A stretch of 64,000 nt of DNA, from contig NC_060211.1 of assembly GCF_021130785.1 (NCBI RefSeq), positions 26,397,001 through 26,461,000 on the forward strand, written 5' to 3'. Made by a program: the position numbers and the translations under genes. The notes under the pieces are model-generated. The model was given only the letters and a program-made list of their open reading frames with translations. It ran no database searches and was not told the origin of the DNA. This document shows positions 23,147 through 35,308 of the stretch, piece after piece (position 1 is the first letter of the stretch; the number at the start of each line of letters is the position of its first letter). This DNA is from Homalodisca vitripennis (lineage: Eukaryota > Arthropoda > Insecta > Hemiptera > Cicadellidae).

Positions 23147-24378
23147 CAGTGGAACCTGGCTAATTCGAACTTCTATAATTCGAAATCTTCTTTAATTCGA
23201 ATATTTATATTGGTCCCTAGCATTTTCTATATAAGTAATGCAAAAATATCGTGGTTAATTCGAAGTTTATTTTGGATAATTCGAACTTTTTATAGCGAAC
23301 CCGCGAAAAGACGCTGCACTCTTTCTAATCGCGCAAGGCCATTGAACACAGATCTAGCCACCCTCCCGCCCGGCCGGCCGGCTCGGCCCTATCCTTCCGC
23401 GCCTATTGTTTTGTAGACGTGACTTCGGTTGTCCAGCCAATGGACCAGGGGATCATAAAAAATCAAAAACAGTTTTACAGACGTTTATTGGTTGAGTACA
23501 TACTGACTGAAGATAGCGACGCCCTAAAAATAAAGTTAGACATTCTTCAAGCCTCTCGCATGTGCAAGAAAGCTTGGTACAAAGTAACGTCCGAAACGAT
23601 CAAACATTGATTTAAAAAAGCTGGTTTTGTAAAAAAAGGAGGACTACGGCGAAAAAGCCAACGACATTATAGCGGAAGCGGTACCTTCAGTTGACGGCTG
23701 GGAGGACGTTATTACTGACCCTGCCATCTCGTTTGAAGATTTTGTCAACGTGGATGAAGATGTTGCAGTATGTGGTGAGATAACAGACGCGGAGATCATC
23801 GCTGAAGTGCTCAACAATAAACAAGATGGCGACATGTCATCGGGTGACGAAGACGGCCAGTCATCAGTTGGGGCGGAAATAAACGTTCCGAGTGCGGCCG
23901 AAGCAGCACATCACATCATGGAACTTAGACGTATTTTTGAAAGTAAAAATTACGTAAGTGAGTCTATTTTCAATTCATTGAATATGGCAGAATCTTTTGT
24001 CACTTCCAAAAGACTTAACTTTAGAAAACAAGTGAAGATTTCCGACTTCTTTCGAAAAAATTAAATAATATTGTAGGCTACTGTATAATGTTCCTTATCA
24101 CCATTCAACTTATTTTCTTTTATTCAAAAACAAATAATGCAATTGTGTATTTTTTTAGATAATTCATGATTCAATTTTGCACTGTTTTACCATACTTTGC
24201 TTGGTAGAAATGCACAGAAAAACATACATTTACAACCATTCATGTTATTTTCAATAAAGGTTTTCAGCAAAGATGTAAAGTGCCATTATTTTAATTCTTA
24301 ACTTTTTTAATTCGAATTTTTGGATAATTCGAATTTTTTTATTGGTCCCTTGAGATTCGAATTATCCAAGTTCCACTG
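23147..24378 (+). mobile_element. Tigger (pogo-type) element, internally deleted, 1232 bp
   Basis: Left end CAGTGGAACCTGGCTAATTC; right end read outward CAGTGGAACTTGGATAATTC. TA duplications flank both sides (23145-23146 and 24379-24380). Both ends carry several AATTCGAA motifs (left 23162, 23178, 23193 and 23254-23284; right 24313-24362), likely binding sites for the CENP-B-like domain of the transposase. The interior keeps only the C-terminal part of the transposase frame (23419-24064). A GC-rich junction (CCCGCCCGGCCGGCCGGCTC) at 23363-23390 probably marks the deletion. It inserted into A-rich DNA. Confidence 0.9.
23419..24064 (+). pseudogene. Tigger transposase C-terminal remnant
   Basis: The first segment (23419-23610) reads VVQPMDQGIIKNQKQFYRR and later CKKAWYKVTSETIKH. 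The PMDQG motif is the family's block around the third catalytic Asp, followed by the usual basic and aromatic region. An in-frame TGA at 23608 replaces what is normally a Cys codon before FKKAGF. After 23640 the frame shifts, then continues open to TAA 24064 with an acidic region (SFEDFVNVDED, GDMSSGDEDGQSS) and a C-terminus ending ISDFFRKN, typical of Tigger proteins. The N-terminal HTH domains and the first two catalytic Asp blocks are missing, so no active protein can be made. Confidence 0.9.
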
Positions 24379-24380
24379 TA

Positions 24381-24930
24381 ATACAAACAAAAAAGCAAAA
24401 GGAAATAATAAAAATCATTGGCGAATAAAACCAAGAAGTAACAGATAAATAACAAATAACTAACAAACCATTAAAATTAATTAAACAAGCATTAAAAAAT
24501 TAATAATAAGTACAATAACAATGAATATTTGAACATAAAAACAATAACTAACAAATAACAAGTACAACTGATATTAAAATAACAGGTTTACAACAATAAA
24601 TAAGACTAAATAATAGACTATAATGAGATAGATGGTTACTATCACCTATGACTCCATGAATGGACTTTATCCACGAAAACAAAAAATAGGATTAATTTAT
24701 GACTTTTAAAGACGTCGCCAGAACACCTATCACATTCCAAAGAACGTCACAGAATATGTGACGCTATAAAGGCACCACAATAACATGAATAACAACGTGG
24801 ATAGTACGGTACTAAATAACATTTGCACAAATGTATAGTGCAAAGAAATGTGCATATGTGCCGAATCTTTACAAATATTAATTTAAATTATGTGTTTTAA
24901 AGATTATTAGTACACTGAATAAAATAAATA
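24381..24930. repeat. A-rich low-complexity DNA
   Basis: AACAAATAAC- and AATAATAAAA-like words dominate 24381-24620 and, on the other side of the Tigger insertion, 23060-23140. The two were one stretch before the insertion. The rest is AT-rich without features. Confidence 0.7.
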
Positions 24931-25014
24931 CAATCTTATTACGTTAAGACGCTAATCTTTCTATACGTCCTTATTCAAATTTCCAAATTATCCCCCTCCC
25001 TACATATCAAATTT
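24931..25014 (+). repeat. 84-bp direct duplication, first copy
   Basis: It begins CAATCTTATTACGTTAAGAC and ends at CAAATTT. The copy at 26028-26111 differs by one base that I can see (ACATATC against ACACATC). Flanks differ on both sides. Confidence 0.95.
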
Positions 25015-25589
25015 TATATCTAAAACACTATATAGAATGTAGTTAATATATATATAAAATACATTTTATATCTAAATTAGAACTTACTGGATGAGCGTTA
25101 TCGAAACCTGTATTTTTCAGATATACACAGTTTACCGTTTTACAAAATAACAAACGTAAATTTGCATTGATTAGATGAAATACATGTTACGGCAATACAG
25201 CATTAGGTACAGAGCAATACACCATGTATTGACACGGTATGAGGGGTACAGACACGGTATAGTCTGCAGTTTCCGCTGTTGTCCCACGTTTAATTGTTGT
25301 CCCAGCTGATTTATTTCGCTCGTTCGATAGAACTAATTGGGCTCATTTGTTACCGATTGTGATTTATTGCATTTTACGGTCGTGAATCACAACATCAGGT
25401 TCCTACTAAAACAGAGCTTTTATTGTCGTGTATATTTTTATTAGTTTTGTTAGAAGTAGCTGTTATCCACAGCTTTGTACGCATCACCGAAACGACCTCC
25501 TATTCATATTTACTAAAATTGTTTACGATATAATATGATGAAGTCTAATTAATTTTTTTCATGCGTATGTAGCCATACAACAGACATAT

Positions 25590-25970
25590 ATTACTGCAGC
25601 GTTCATGGTTAGGAGGGGCGAGTTTAACCTGACTCATGTGCTTTACACGTGTAGGAGCATTTCTGGGTCTAATTAATTATTAATTATACTGCTGAGTTAG
25701 CCTTATCTACTTCATCTAGAAAATGCAAATAAATAAGTCTCGAATAGATATTTCGGTCAAAAATCCTTTTTCACATACAGAAAGGCTAAGATATCCCAGA
25801 CGCCATAGTTGAGTTTGCCTTGTAGACTGACGCATAAAATATTTGTACATATATATATATATATATACAAAACTCTACTTCGATCGAAGGTTCGATTTAA
25901 TTCACTTATAGTGCAACTGTTGAGTTTGCCTTATTGCCCAGATCACAAAACTATAAACGTATGCAGCTCT
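25590..25970 (-). mobile_element. Helitron-family fragments, decayed
   Basis: TACACGTGTAGGAGCATTTC, CTGCTGAGTTAGCCTTATC, GTTGAGTTTGCCTTGTAGAC and GTTGAGTTTGCCTTATTGCC correspond to GAGCACTTCTGGTTTCGC and GTTGAGTTTGCCTTTTCCCA in the copy at 14905-15588. At least two overlapping or nested fragments are present, with a TA microsatellite at 25848-25868. No termini remain. Confidence 0.4.
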
Positions 25971-26027
25971 TTGAAATCTACTTCGGTAAAAAAAAACGTC
26001 TACTTCCTGCTCTTGGACTTTTCTTTC

Positions 26028-26111
26028 CAATCTTATTACGTTAAGACGCTAATCTTTCTATACGTCCTTATTCAAATTTCCAAATTATCCCCCTCCCTAC
26101 ACATCAAATTT
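26028..26111 (+). repeat. 84-bp direct duplication, second copy
   Basis: Near-identical to 24931-25014, with starts 1097 bp apart. The intervening DNA holds Helitron-like fragments and AT-rich sequence, so the pair may be an insertion-linked or replication-slippage duplication. Confidence 0.95.
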
Positions 26112-28055
26112 AAGATATTTACAGTGCTTCTGATGATTTGACTTGTTGCCCCAATGCAGAGATATATAAATATATATTTATTTATTTATTGACATAGCCG
26201 TTCAAAATGGATTATACAACATAAATAGCACCAATTTTTCCGGATTTTAAAATACTTCAAGTAACTTTTCATATATTCTTCTTTATTTAAATCTTTCTCA
26301 GATTTCCACGAAAATTAAAATAAAATTAATTGAACTGATCTAGCCGTTCTTGAGATTAGCACTTAGCAACATATTTAGCGATTCATTTTTATTGATAAGA
26401 ATTAATCCTATTCTTTCCCATTTTTATTGGTAGTTCCTTTGATTACTTTTATTTCTTTATAACGATTTATACTTTATATTTGTTTTTAATAAAGGTCAAA
26501 GATCTTATTGGCTCGACGAAAACGCTGTTGCTCATACTAAAATTGCGTTAGTATTCTAAGTTCAAGAAAAGCAATGTCCTCGTAAATATGTAACGGATAT
26601 TTCGTGTATTTATATTTTCCATTTCCATACTTAACATAGAAGAATTTAGAAAACAAACGAACTTGCTAAAACGGTAACACAGTTTAGAAGTCAGACAATT
26701 ATATCAATAACTGATCGTATATAGTAACTAATTAACACTGATAACCGTAAGAATAATATAAGTGAACAGAATAGTAGTTTATACAAGTTAAAAATAAAAT
26801 AATATAGTATATAAACACAAATATTTTGACCAAATTAGTTGCTGATATTCGAATTACGCAACAGAAACTCACAAAATTAGTATAGTGTAAATAATTTTGA
26901 ATTATCAAGAAAACGACTTTTCGTACAAAATAGATAACAAGAAGTAAGCACAGAAGTATAAAAACGTAGTTTGGACAAAATAACACTATGAATATCATTT
27001 ACATATTGCAGTTTAAGCTGCGTCGAAACGTAGTTAACACATGTGAACTCGAAATTGTTCGATCTTGCTTTAGCGAGCTATCTTCAGTCTACAGATGTTA
27101 AGGCCAAAACTGCCAATACCAAATATCCGCTTATATTGGTGAGTTGAAGAGGGAGGAGCTTTATCGTTATTTCCTAAATGTAGCCTTCATTGTCACTGGG
27201 TGCACGGATTTTGATAATTTAACGATATCTCCATGTTGATATTATATTCTTTCCTTATTATCCTTGGCTATTATTTTTGAAGTTTTGCTGCTATTTTCGA
27301 CTTATATAAACGATTTTTTTCTACCATGTAGACTGAATCAATAACTACATGACGTTTCGTAGACTCTAGACGTACAAATTATAACCCCATTCTTTACTGA
27401 TCGCTTCTACCTATTTTATTACACATTGCTATAATGTAAGGAAAATAATACAATGTTGCATGTTCCCCACTTGGAGTTCATTTTGCAACATGAGGGTTAT
27501 CCTCATAATTCGGTTTTTATGAGGTTTTTTGATATGTGTTGTTTCAAGTAAGGTTTTTTGTAATGCCCTCTTCTCTGCATTCCAGTTATCTTTATCAGAT
27601 TAATTTCCTTTATTCCAAATGTTAATCTACTCCTGTCAATTTATTTCGTCAATACGTTCAAAACTTTATTTTTACAAATGTTTATTTTCTCACTTTAAAG
27701 CTCAGAGAAATTCCGATACGTATAGCATTTTTACTCGCAATAAAATTAGCGAAAATCGCCTACTTAAAGTCTAGGCCCTACTCTGATAGTAGTTCAAAGT
27801 TTTTCCATCAGACATGTCGTTGTCGCCCTCTCCCTTTCTGTACACCCATCTATCTCTACGCCATTACATCTATCTCTACGCCATTGCATCTATATTGCCT
27901 CTTTAAGCTGAAGTGACACCACCCATTTATCTTTTTGAAAAGCTGAAAACACTCAGGCTGTAAAACACAAAATCCTCAGGTTTAACTTGTAACTTAAAAA
28001 ATATGTAATACTTTAAACAATAAACCTCAACATATGTGTTTTCTATGATTTAACG
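26112..28055. other. No gene seen; minor repeats
   Basis: A (TATT)n run occurs at 26172-26192. 27010-27200 is less AT-rich and carries CGTCGAAACGTAGTTAACAC and a TATCTTCAGTCTACAGATG block reminiscent of Penelope-like tails, but with no protein evidence. A 20-bp unit, CATCTATCTCTACGCCATTA, repeats 2.5 times at 27847-27895. Confidence 0.45.
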
Positions 28056-28125
28056 TTCTTTGTTTAAAGTTTGTTATTGTCGATGGAGCTTTTGTAAGAA
28101 TAACAGGATTTCGGAAATTTTCCAT
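28056..28125 (+). mobile_element. Dispersed repeat family A, partial copy 3
   Basis: TTTGTTTAAAGTTTGTTATT, GTCGATGGAGC, AATAACAGGATTTCGGA and TTTTCCATTAC follow the first half of the copy at 9528-9700. The cgaaacgt-containing half is missing. Confidence 0.55.
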
Positions 28126-29011
28126 TACTACTTACGTAACCTTTTAATAAGTGTCTTAACATGTTTACTTATCTAAATAAATTATAAATTATTCACAGAA
28201 ACCATTCAATATTTTCCCAGAAACCAAAATTAAGATCTTTAAACAAAATAAACTAATTACCTGACATTAAAAATAATATTTTACAAACACCACACATTAT
28301 TGCTGTCTTCCAGATGCAGCTGTAGTCACAAAATAACCTCCAACAGTATACTTGTTATAACGCGTTCATGGTTCCTAGTCGCTGAACAGTATGTATTGTT
28401 TACCCTCGATTATGGCATAGTCACGTCTTCAACTAAGCTTTACCTAGAAGAAGATTCGGGAAAAATTGAGACACGATTTCTGCAACTGGCAAGTTGGTAC
28501 CATGGATAAAGATAAGTGGACGTACTTACTGAGCTCAACCCCCCCAACCAAAAAACTCTCCCTCCTGAAAATTTTGAAGTCCTGGTGGTTCATTCAGAAT
28601 ATATATCTTCTTGTTCCTTTGATGAATGCTGAGTTTGACCTCCTGATTATCCTGTAGGATACATTTTCGATTTCTCAACGGAACGTGCTCCAGAAATTTT
28701 ACAAGGCTTTTAGTCTCTCAGAATACTCCATGAAGATATTGAATCTTAAGTCACCGATATCGAAGTTATAGCTTGTCAGTTTTCTCACTTTCTTCCGGAT
28801 AATTTGGAGTTCTGTGATATGAGACACTGACCTCTAGAAGAGAACTTAGAGCGATCAAGTATTGAGGTGATTTTTATTACCAATGAATACGTTGTTATAG
28901 AGTATTCTCTCAATATTCAGTTGGCAACCACATAAACACAAGTAATTTGATTCTAAATAATAATCATTCAAATTAAAATTCAGATCTCAATTCGCGCGAA
29001 AAATTAAGTAT
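28126..29011. other. No gene seen
   Basis: Short overlapping plus-strand frames at 28300-28657 have no recognisable domains. A C-run (28539-28547) lies in the second. Confidence 0.4.
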
Positions 29012-29990
29012 ATGGGCTTCTACCCTAAATTAAGTATTCATTTCCCGTAAGTAGTATGAATCGTAACAGTGTGATATTATATGGGCTTCTACCCTAAATT
29101 AAGTATTTATTTCCCGTAAGTAGTATCAATCTTAACAGTTTGACATTATATGGGCTTCTACCCTAAATTAAGAATTCATTTCCCGTAAGTAGTATGAATC
29201 TTAAGAGTGTGACATTATATGGGCTTCTACCCTAAATTAAGTATTCATTTCCCGTAAGTAGTATGAATCGTAACAGTGTGATATTATATGGGCTTCTACC
29301 CTAAATTAAGTATTTATTTCCCGTAAGTAGTATCAATCTTAACAGTTTGACATTATATGGGCTTCTACCCTAAATTAAGAATTCATTTCCCGTAAGTAGT
29401 ATGAATCTTAAGAGTGTGACATTATATGGGCTTCTACCCTAAATTAAGTATTCATTTCCCGTAAGTAGTATGAATCGTAACAGTGTGATATTATATGGGC
29501 TTCTACCCTAAATTAAGTATTTATTTCCCGTAAGTAGTATCAATCTTAACAGTTTGACATTATATGGGCTTCTACCCTAAATTAAGAATTCATTTCCCGT
29601 AAGTAGTATCAATCTTAACAGTTTGACATTATATGGGCTTCTACCCTAAATTAAGAATTCATTTCCCGTAAGTAGTATGAATCTTAAGAGTGTGACATTA
29701 TATGGGCTTCTACCCTAAATTAAGTATTTATTTCCCGTAAGTAGTATCAATCTTAACAGTTTGACATTATATGGGCTTCTACCCTAAATTAAGAATTCAT
29801 TTCCCGTAAGTAGTATGAATCTTAAGAGTGTGACATTATATGGGCTTCTACCCTAAATTAAGTATTTATTTCCCGTAAGTAGTATCAATCTTAACAGTTT
29901 GACATTATATGGGCTTCTACCCTAAATTAAGAATTCATTTCCCGTAAGTAGTATGAATCTTAAGAGTGTGACATTATATGAGCTACTACC
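29012..29990. repeat. 69-bp satellite array, 14 copies, ABC higher-order pattern
   Basis: ATGGGCTTCTACCCTAAATT starts at 29012, 29081, 29150 and so on every 69 bp to 29909; a degenerate unit follows at 29978. Three variants can be typed: A (GTATTCATTTC ... GAATCGTAACAGTGTGATATT), B (GTATTTATTTC ... CAATCTTAACAGTTTGACATT) and C (GAATTCATTTC ... GAATCTTAAGAGTGTGACATT). The order is ABC ABC AB, then a C-front/B-back hybrid at 29564, then C, BC, BC. The 207-bp trimer and the hybrid record unequal exchange. Confidence 0.98.
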
Positions 29991-30816
29991 CCATTCTTTT
30001 AGGTCAGCTCTACTACTACTCGTAGCTTTACCCGTAATATAAATATGGTACGACATATGTTTAATATTAATACACGGCTCTGCTGGTATTGACAGAAAAT
30101 TATTACGTTTTCTAGGTTCAGTTTTGCAGAAGTCATCAAAACTCTCATTGCTCATTCAAATCCTCTCATGAATTGAAACTACCCGAAATATTTGGTTGGA
30201 AATTTTTTTTATACTTACTTCATAAGAGATTGAATAATTTGATATTTATTTACTAACACTGAATGTAATACATTTTATTTAGAACAGCAACACAATTTAC
30301 TGCAGGTTGTAATTTAAACGCAGTATCCCCTGTTTTCAAAAATGTATTTTACCACAGTGTCACCATAACTTTTCTAATCTTAATTGAACTCCCTGGCGTA
30401 ATGTACGTGCAAAGGTATCTTGCATGCAATCGGTAACTAATGGAAATTGTACAGTGCAATACAGAAATTTGCATAACTATTTAAATAAACTACATATTCT
30501 TTCCTTTTAATTACACGGTTTATTTTTATGAGTGAGTAGTATTAATTTTTTATATTTCAATGTACATTTTGTGCTTGGTTCAAACTGTTCCCTTATTTCA
30601 ATTGCGTTTCCTTGTAAACGAATGAAAACAAACCAAATAAATCTTGACAAATTGTAGCTATTTAGATGATACTTATGCGGTATGATGGATTTTTTAAATG
30701 TAAAATGTTTATTATCACAACTTTTAACAATAAATAATCTGTTGATTTTCAGTTTTCGGTCAGGCCTTTCAGAGCGACAATATGAACTAAAAAAGTGCTT
30801 GTGTTTAGGTACAATT
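29991..30816. other. No gene seen
   Basis: AT-rich. The 77-codon minus frame at 29922-30155 starts inside the 69-bp array and has no known domain. Confidence 0.45.
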
Positions 30817-31133
30817 TAGGGGTATGCCACACGTGTCGTGTAACAATGTAGGGGTATGCCACACGTGTCGTGTAACAATGTAGGGGTATGCCACACGTGT
30901 CGTGTAACAATGTAGGGGTATGCCACACGTGTCGTGTAACAATGTAGGGGTATGCCACACGTGTCGTGTAACAATGTAGGGGTATGCCACACGTGTCGTG
31001 TAACAATGTAGGGGTATGCCACACGTGTCGTGTAACAATGTAGGGGTATGCCACACGTGTCGTGTAACAATGTAGGGGTATGCCACACGTGTCGTGTAAC
31101 AATGTAGGGGTATGCCGCACGTGTCGTGTAACA
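30817..31133. repeat. 32-bp minisatellite, 9.9 near-perfect copies
   Basis: The unit is TAGGGGTATGCCACACGTGT plus CGTGTAACAATG. All copies look identical except the last (GCCGCACGTG) and a first-unit edge. Each unit holds the palindrome ACACGTGT with a central CACGTG. The 32-bp period is not a multiple of three, and the unit has no stop in any of its three minus frames. That is why three overlapping minus-strand frames (136, 93 and 90 codons) all encode shifted versions of the same peptide. These frames are not evidence of a gene. Confidence 0.98.
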
Positions 31134-31440
31134 GGCTTCGCGTATACAGTTGTGTGCAAAATTTAAAATTTATACCTTATCTTATAGGACTACATGTGTA
31201 ACTGTTTGACATGTTGCAATGTCACATGATTGTACTAATTTTTATTTTTCAAAATATGTATTTATTCTTTGATTATTAATGATTAACAATAAGTGTACAA
31301 ATATGACCGTATTGTGTTGCTATGGTCGGTTTAACTGTCAGTATTTGAAACATGGTTCTTATTCTGATATTCTCTTTTATAATTTTTTATTTGTTTCGTT
31401 ATTTTTTTAAGTACTGTAAGTTAATGTAGCTGTAAAATAA

Positions 31441-32290
31441 TGTTGCCTATTGTTCGGGAATTATCAGGCACGTGCAAGACTTATGAAGCTCTATGAACCT
31501 ACTTTGTCCACTGACCCACTGACTGTGTATTCAAGTTATAAGAGCTTTTTTAGCTGATCCAACTCTAAGTGTTTGCATTATCTCAATGAACTTGCTGTTG
31601 AGGAAGTAGTAAAGGAAATTTGACAATCCTGGAAAAGATATCTTTTTGCTGCATGACATGGTTAATGGCGGAATGGAATTCGGTAACTTCAGTGGACACA
31701 AGGAAAGTCTTGGAAATACAAGCTATAAATAATTTTCATTTGTGTCTTCAAAGACAGAAAAAAATACCAACAGTATAGGACACTGCAAATATAGGAAGAG
31801 GAACTAGTGAGGGTATGGGGTGGAAGGTGCAATACAAGTTTTTTCAGAGGTCAGTTTCCCGATATTGTGTTCGATACTCAGATTATGCGGGTGATGGGGA
31901 TTCCAGTGAATATAAATTTGTTTTTGAGTATCTACTGCATGAAAATAAAGCAAAAATCAAACAAATTAAGGTGCATAAGCCATGTACAATAACGCTTAAG
32001 TACTCTAAAATAAAAATTAAAAATTTACGAATACGAAACATCTTTGTCTTAGAAACACCGGTTGACCGCAGCTGCAGTTCAAAAACTAAGACATTCTACG
32101 GACCAATAATTAGGAGAAACACTGATAGTTTAGTTGAGATGAAGAAATCTGTTTTTTATGTCCATTCAATCAATGAGAAACCAACAAATTGTAGAACAGT
32201 GATGAATCGGCGAGTTGCAAATACCAGAAAACGAATCTTGAAAACCACAATTATGACCATACCAAACACTTCCACCTTCCAGACATAATT
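31441..32290 (+). pseudogene. Possible Mutator-like transposase relic
   Basis: The frame at 31815-32288 contains YAGDGDSSEYKFVFEYL followed by KIKQIKVHKPC. The GDGDSS block followed by a Lys-rich stretch and a Cys resembles the GDGDS...K-E-C-NH segment of Mutator-like transposases common in arthropods. The match is short, the expected His after the Cys region is absent, and no terminal repeats were found. The rest of the frame is basic and unassigned. Upstream sequence (31441-31800) looks like decayed coding DNA. I give this low confidence. Confidence 0.25.
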
Positions 32291-35200
32291 ATGTTAAGAA
32301 TAACTCCGAGTTTTCAAAACCTGTCGGATCCAGATCAGCTGTAAAAGTTTCTCAAAGGTATGTGGCATAATCACCAAACAATTTAAACAATCATTTGATC
32401 TGTTATTGTTATAAGAACATTTGTAATATTACGAACGGAGAAATTTGGCACATATTATGAAGCTGTGTTAATCTTTTAATGAACCCTAAACCAGCAGGTT
32501 TAAAATTATTTCAGAGTTAGTGTCGGATGTAGGAAGTTACATGCTTGCAGCTATGAAAGGAAGGATTTTTACCGGGTTCTCAAAGCTGAAAAGGTGGTGA
32601 GTGATAAAATAATCATCAAAGCAGGAAATTGGCTAAAAGAAGGCTTGAAGATGTTTAGCACGAGTGCAGGAGTCAGAGGACTCAGGATAACCAACCTATC
32701 CTGCTGAATTAAAGTTAGGCTAACCGTTATTTAATATCCTTTAAATGTGTGCTTTTACTTTTATCTAGTTTTTACCAAACTAGGTTTTTCAACATTTGAT
32801 AACACACCTCTTAAAAAGTACTGCAGGTACAATCGTGACATTTTTACTATATTTATATCAAGTATATTACTATTTTCAGGTAAATTTTCAAAACATGTCA
32901 GTCATAAAAAATAAAATATAAAATACGTATTAATGCGAATAGACAGACAGAAATAAAATATTTTCAGCCTTAAAAGTAACGTGTTCAATGAAAGTTGGAA
33001 AATTCTTAAAAATAATATGTACCGGGTGTCTTAAAAGTAAATAAGTTACTCAAAATAACTAGCTAGTGAATGTTTTATATGTATTACAATAACTTGTAAC
33101 TAATAAAAATAACTTAAACTGTAGGTAGGGGTTTTATCAAACAATCCAAATTTTAATTGGCTTCCAAATTTATTACAGTTGCATAAGAAACCTCTAGCTT
33201 GCGCCATTCTTTTTAATAAAAAAAAACCTTTTAAAATATGTCACTTACTAGAGGCTCTTATTAAAAATTTTGACTAACCCCCAAATACCCCACCTGGGAG
33301 GGGAGTGAAAAATGTTCATACATAAAAAAAAACTCCTTAGTTGGTCATATATACATCCTCTAAATTAAATATCTCTATTAAAAAAAAGTTAATAGGGAGG
33401 GAGAAGTGTGGGCCTTTTAAGACCCATAAAAATTATTGTTATTCTTTTTGGTATCTAACATTACAACCTATGTTATCATATGTCTAACAACACTTGTAAA
33501 TACCATACCTCTTATTGTGTAATGTAAAGGATTAATCATAAAAAAATAAACCCAACTATTATATTAAAAAAACCTGTAGGCTACAGTAGTATCAAATCTG
33601 AGGCAGGGACAGTCCCTGGTGAGCCGCCGAGATAACTCTGATTTCCCCACACTCCGCAGTGCAGCTCTGCCCTCGGCCCACTGCTTCATCTGATCGGTTC
33701 TGTGTATACATACTATGATATAGAGCAGGTCCATATAGGATTCTATCGCCTCTCTTCCATCACAATCTTATAGCAACATCACATTATGATGAAAAACAAA
33801 TATTATGATGTTATGCTCCAATAGAGTTGCATTTACAAGCAGAGAAAAACTATAAACAATGATAACGTATTCTCTCACAATATTGAACTCTATTCTTTAT
33901 TAAATTGTATTTATGGATGTTAGGGTTTAATTTTCCTGACGCTCTAATTGACTAATGATTCGTGATAAACCAGTATATATACTAATAAAATAATTTATAG
34001 TCAAGCTAAGCCTTTATTTCTTTGTATGAAAGAAACCGATAGAAGGAATATCGAAGGACCCGATAGTATACATATCAAAGGCTCAAGTACTGGCTGTACT
34101 TTTACCCAGATTATTGAAACTTTACTGCCCTCTGTGCTTAATTCCATAAATCAATAGAGTCCTGCCTATGTACCAAGTTTTAACTCGCTATGACCTTTCT
34201 ATGAAGAGTTGTCACATTGACGGACAGTCGATATATCGATACTATTTGAAGAAATATGTGTCGGCTTCATAATAAAACTGCACTTTAACTGATTACACTC
34301 TAATCCAAACATATACAGCCTGATGGAGATTTGATTTAAATTGAGCTTTTTCCACATTAAATACGTTAAACTGTAAAAAATTTAGGACGTTTGAGAGTAT
34401 CCACTATCGTGAGTGAACTTATTTAACCAACTTAAATTATATGATAACAAATAAAGGATAATCATATGTCAACTATGATTTTTTCACGTGTTATAAAATA
34501 AATGAATTAACCAGATCAGATCTAATAATTTCACTTGTAAATATACTGATAAAAACGGAAAAGACATATCAGTTACTCGAGTTCAATCAAACCTATTTTG
34601 GATTAAATGAAATATTATTAGCTAGATAAATTAGCTTAGATAAACTGTTTAAACTCTCCTAATACAATCTTTCGAGTTATTTCTAAACGTTAGAAGACTA
34701 AAACATCAAAGGAACATGTTCCACCCGCTGCCATCCATGGTTGACCTAATTAATTAATAGGCAGCATTATTAACAGGGTCTGCTCTCACATAATATTCTT
34801 GTTTGATACATTTTTAGCACAATTTTACAACATAACACCACTCCCTTTGCCGTGTTTTAATAGGTTTTCGTTAGGTTATTTTAAAATTAAAATACCTTTT
34901 TCGTCCGAGCCCTTTAAGATAACCTTCCTGATAAAGGAAAACAGTACATAATTGTTTTATACCTCAAGAGGGATTTCAGCCCTTTAAGGTAGTAATTGGA
35001 GCAATTTTTAAGAAGGGCACATAAGGACGGCTGAGGATAAGCTTATTAATTGTTATAGTATATTTAATTGAAAGGTTATTCAGGGAATAATATTGTTTTT
35101 ATATATATATATATATATAAATGTAATTTCCCAAATTAATATTGTTTTTTTAACAAAGACCCCCCTGTTACATAATATTTTATTTTTAAATATTTTATAA

Positions 35201-35300
35201 TTTTTTAGTTATATTTTAAAATGTAATTCTCTGACATCATATAATTATTGTATACGCTGTAAAAATATTCGCACGCTGCCATTTTTAATTGTATCTAATT
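32291..35300. other. No gene seen; GC-richer patch at 33600-33700
   Basis: The patch (GAGCCGCCGAGATAACTCTG, TCTGCCCTCGGCCCACTGC) is locally open on plus for about 29 codons to TGA 33692, but no splice context is convincing. 33010-33450 contains A-runs and GGGAGGGGAG and may be an unrecognised repeat. A (TA)n run lies at 35101-35119. Confidence 0.4.
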
Positions 35301-35308
35301 ACAAAATG

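Noticed and set aside
30749..31159. 136-codon minus-strand His/Thr-rich repeat protein
   Set aside because: The 32-bp unit is open in all three minus frames, so long frames are unavoidable. All three frames give the same shifted peptide.
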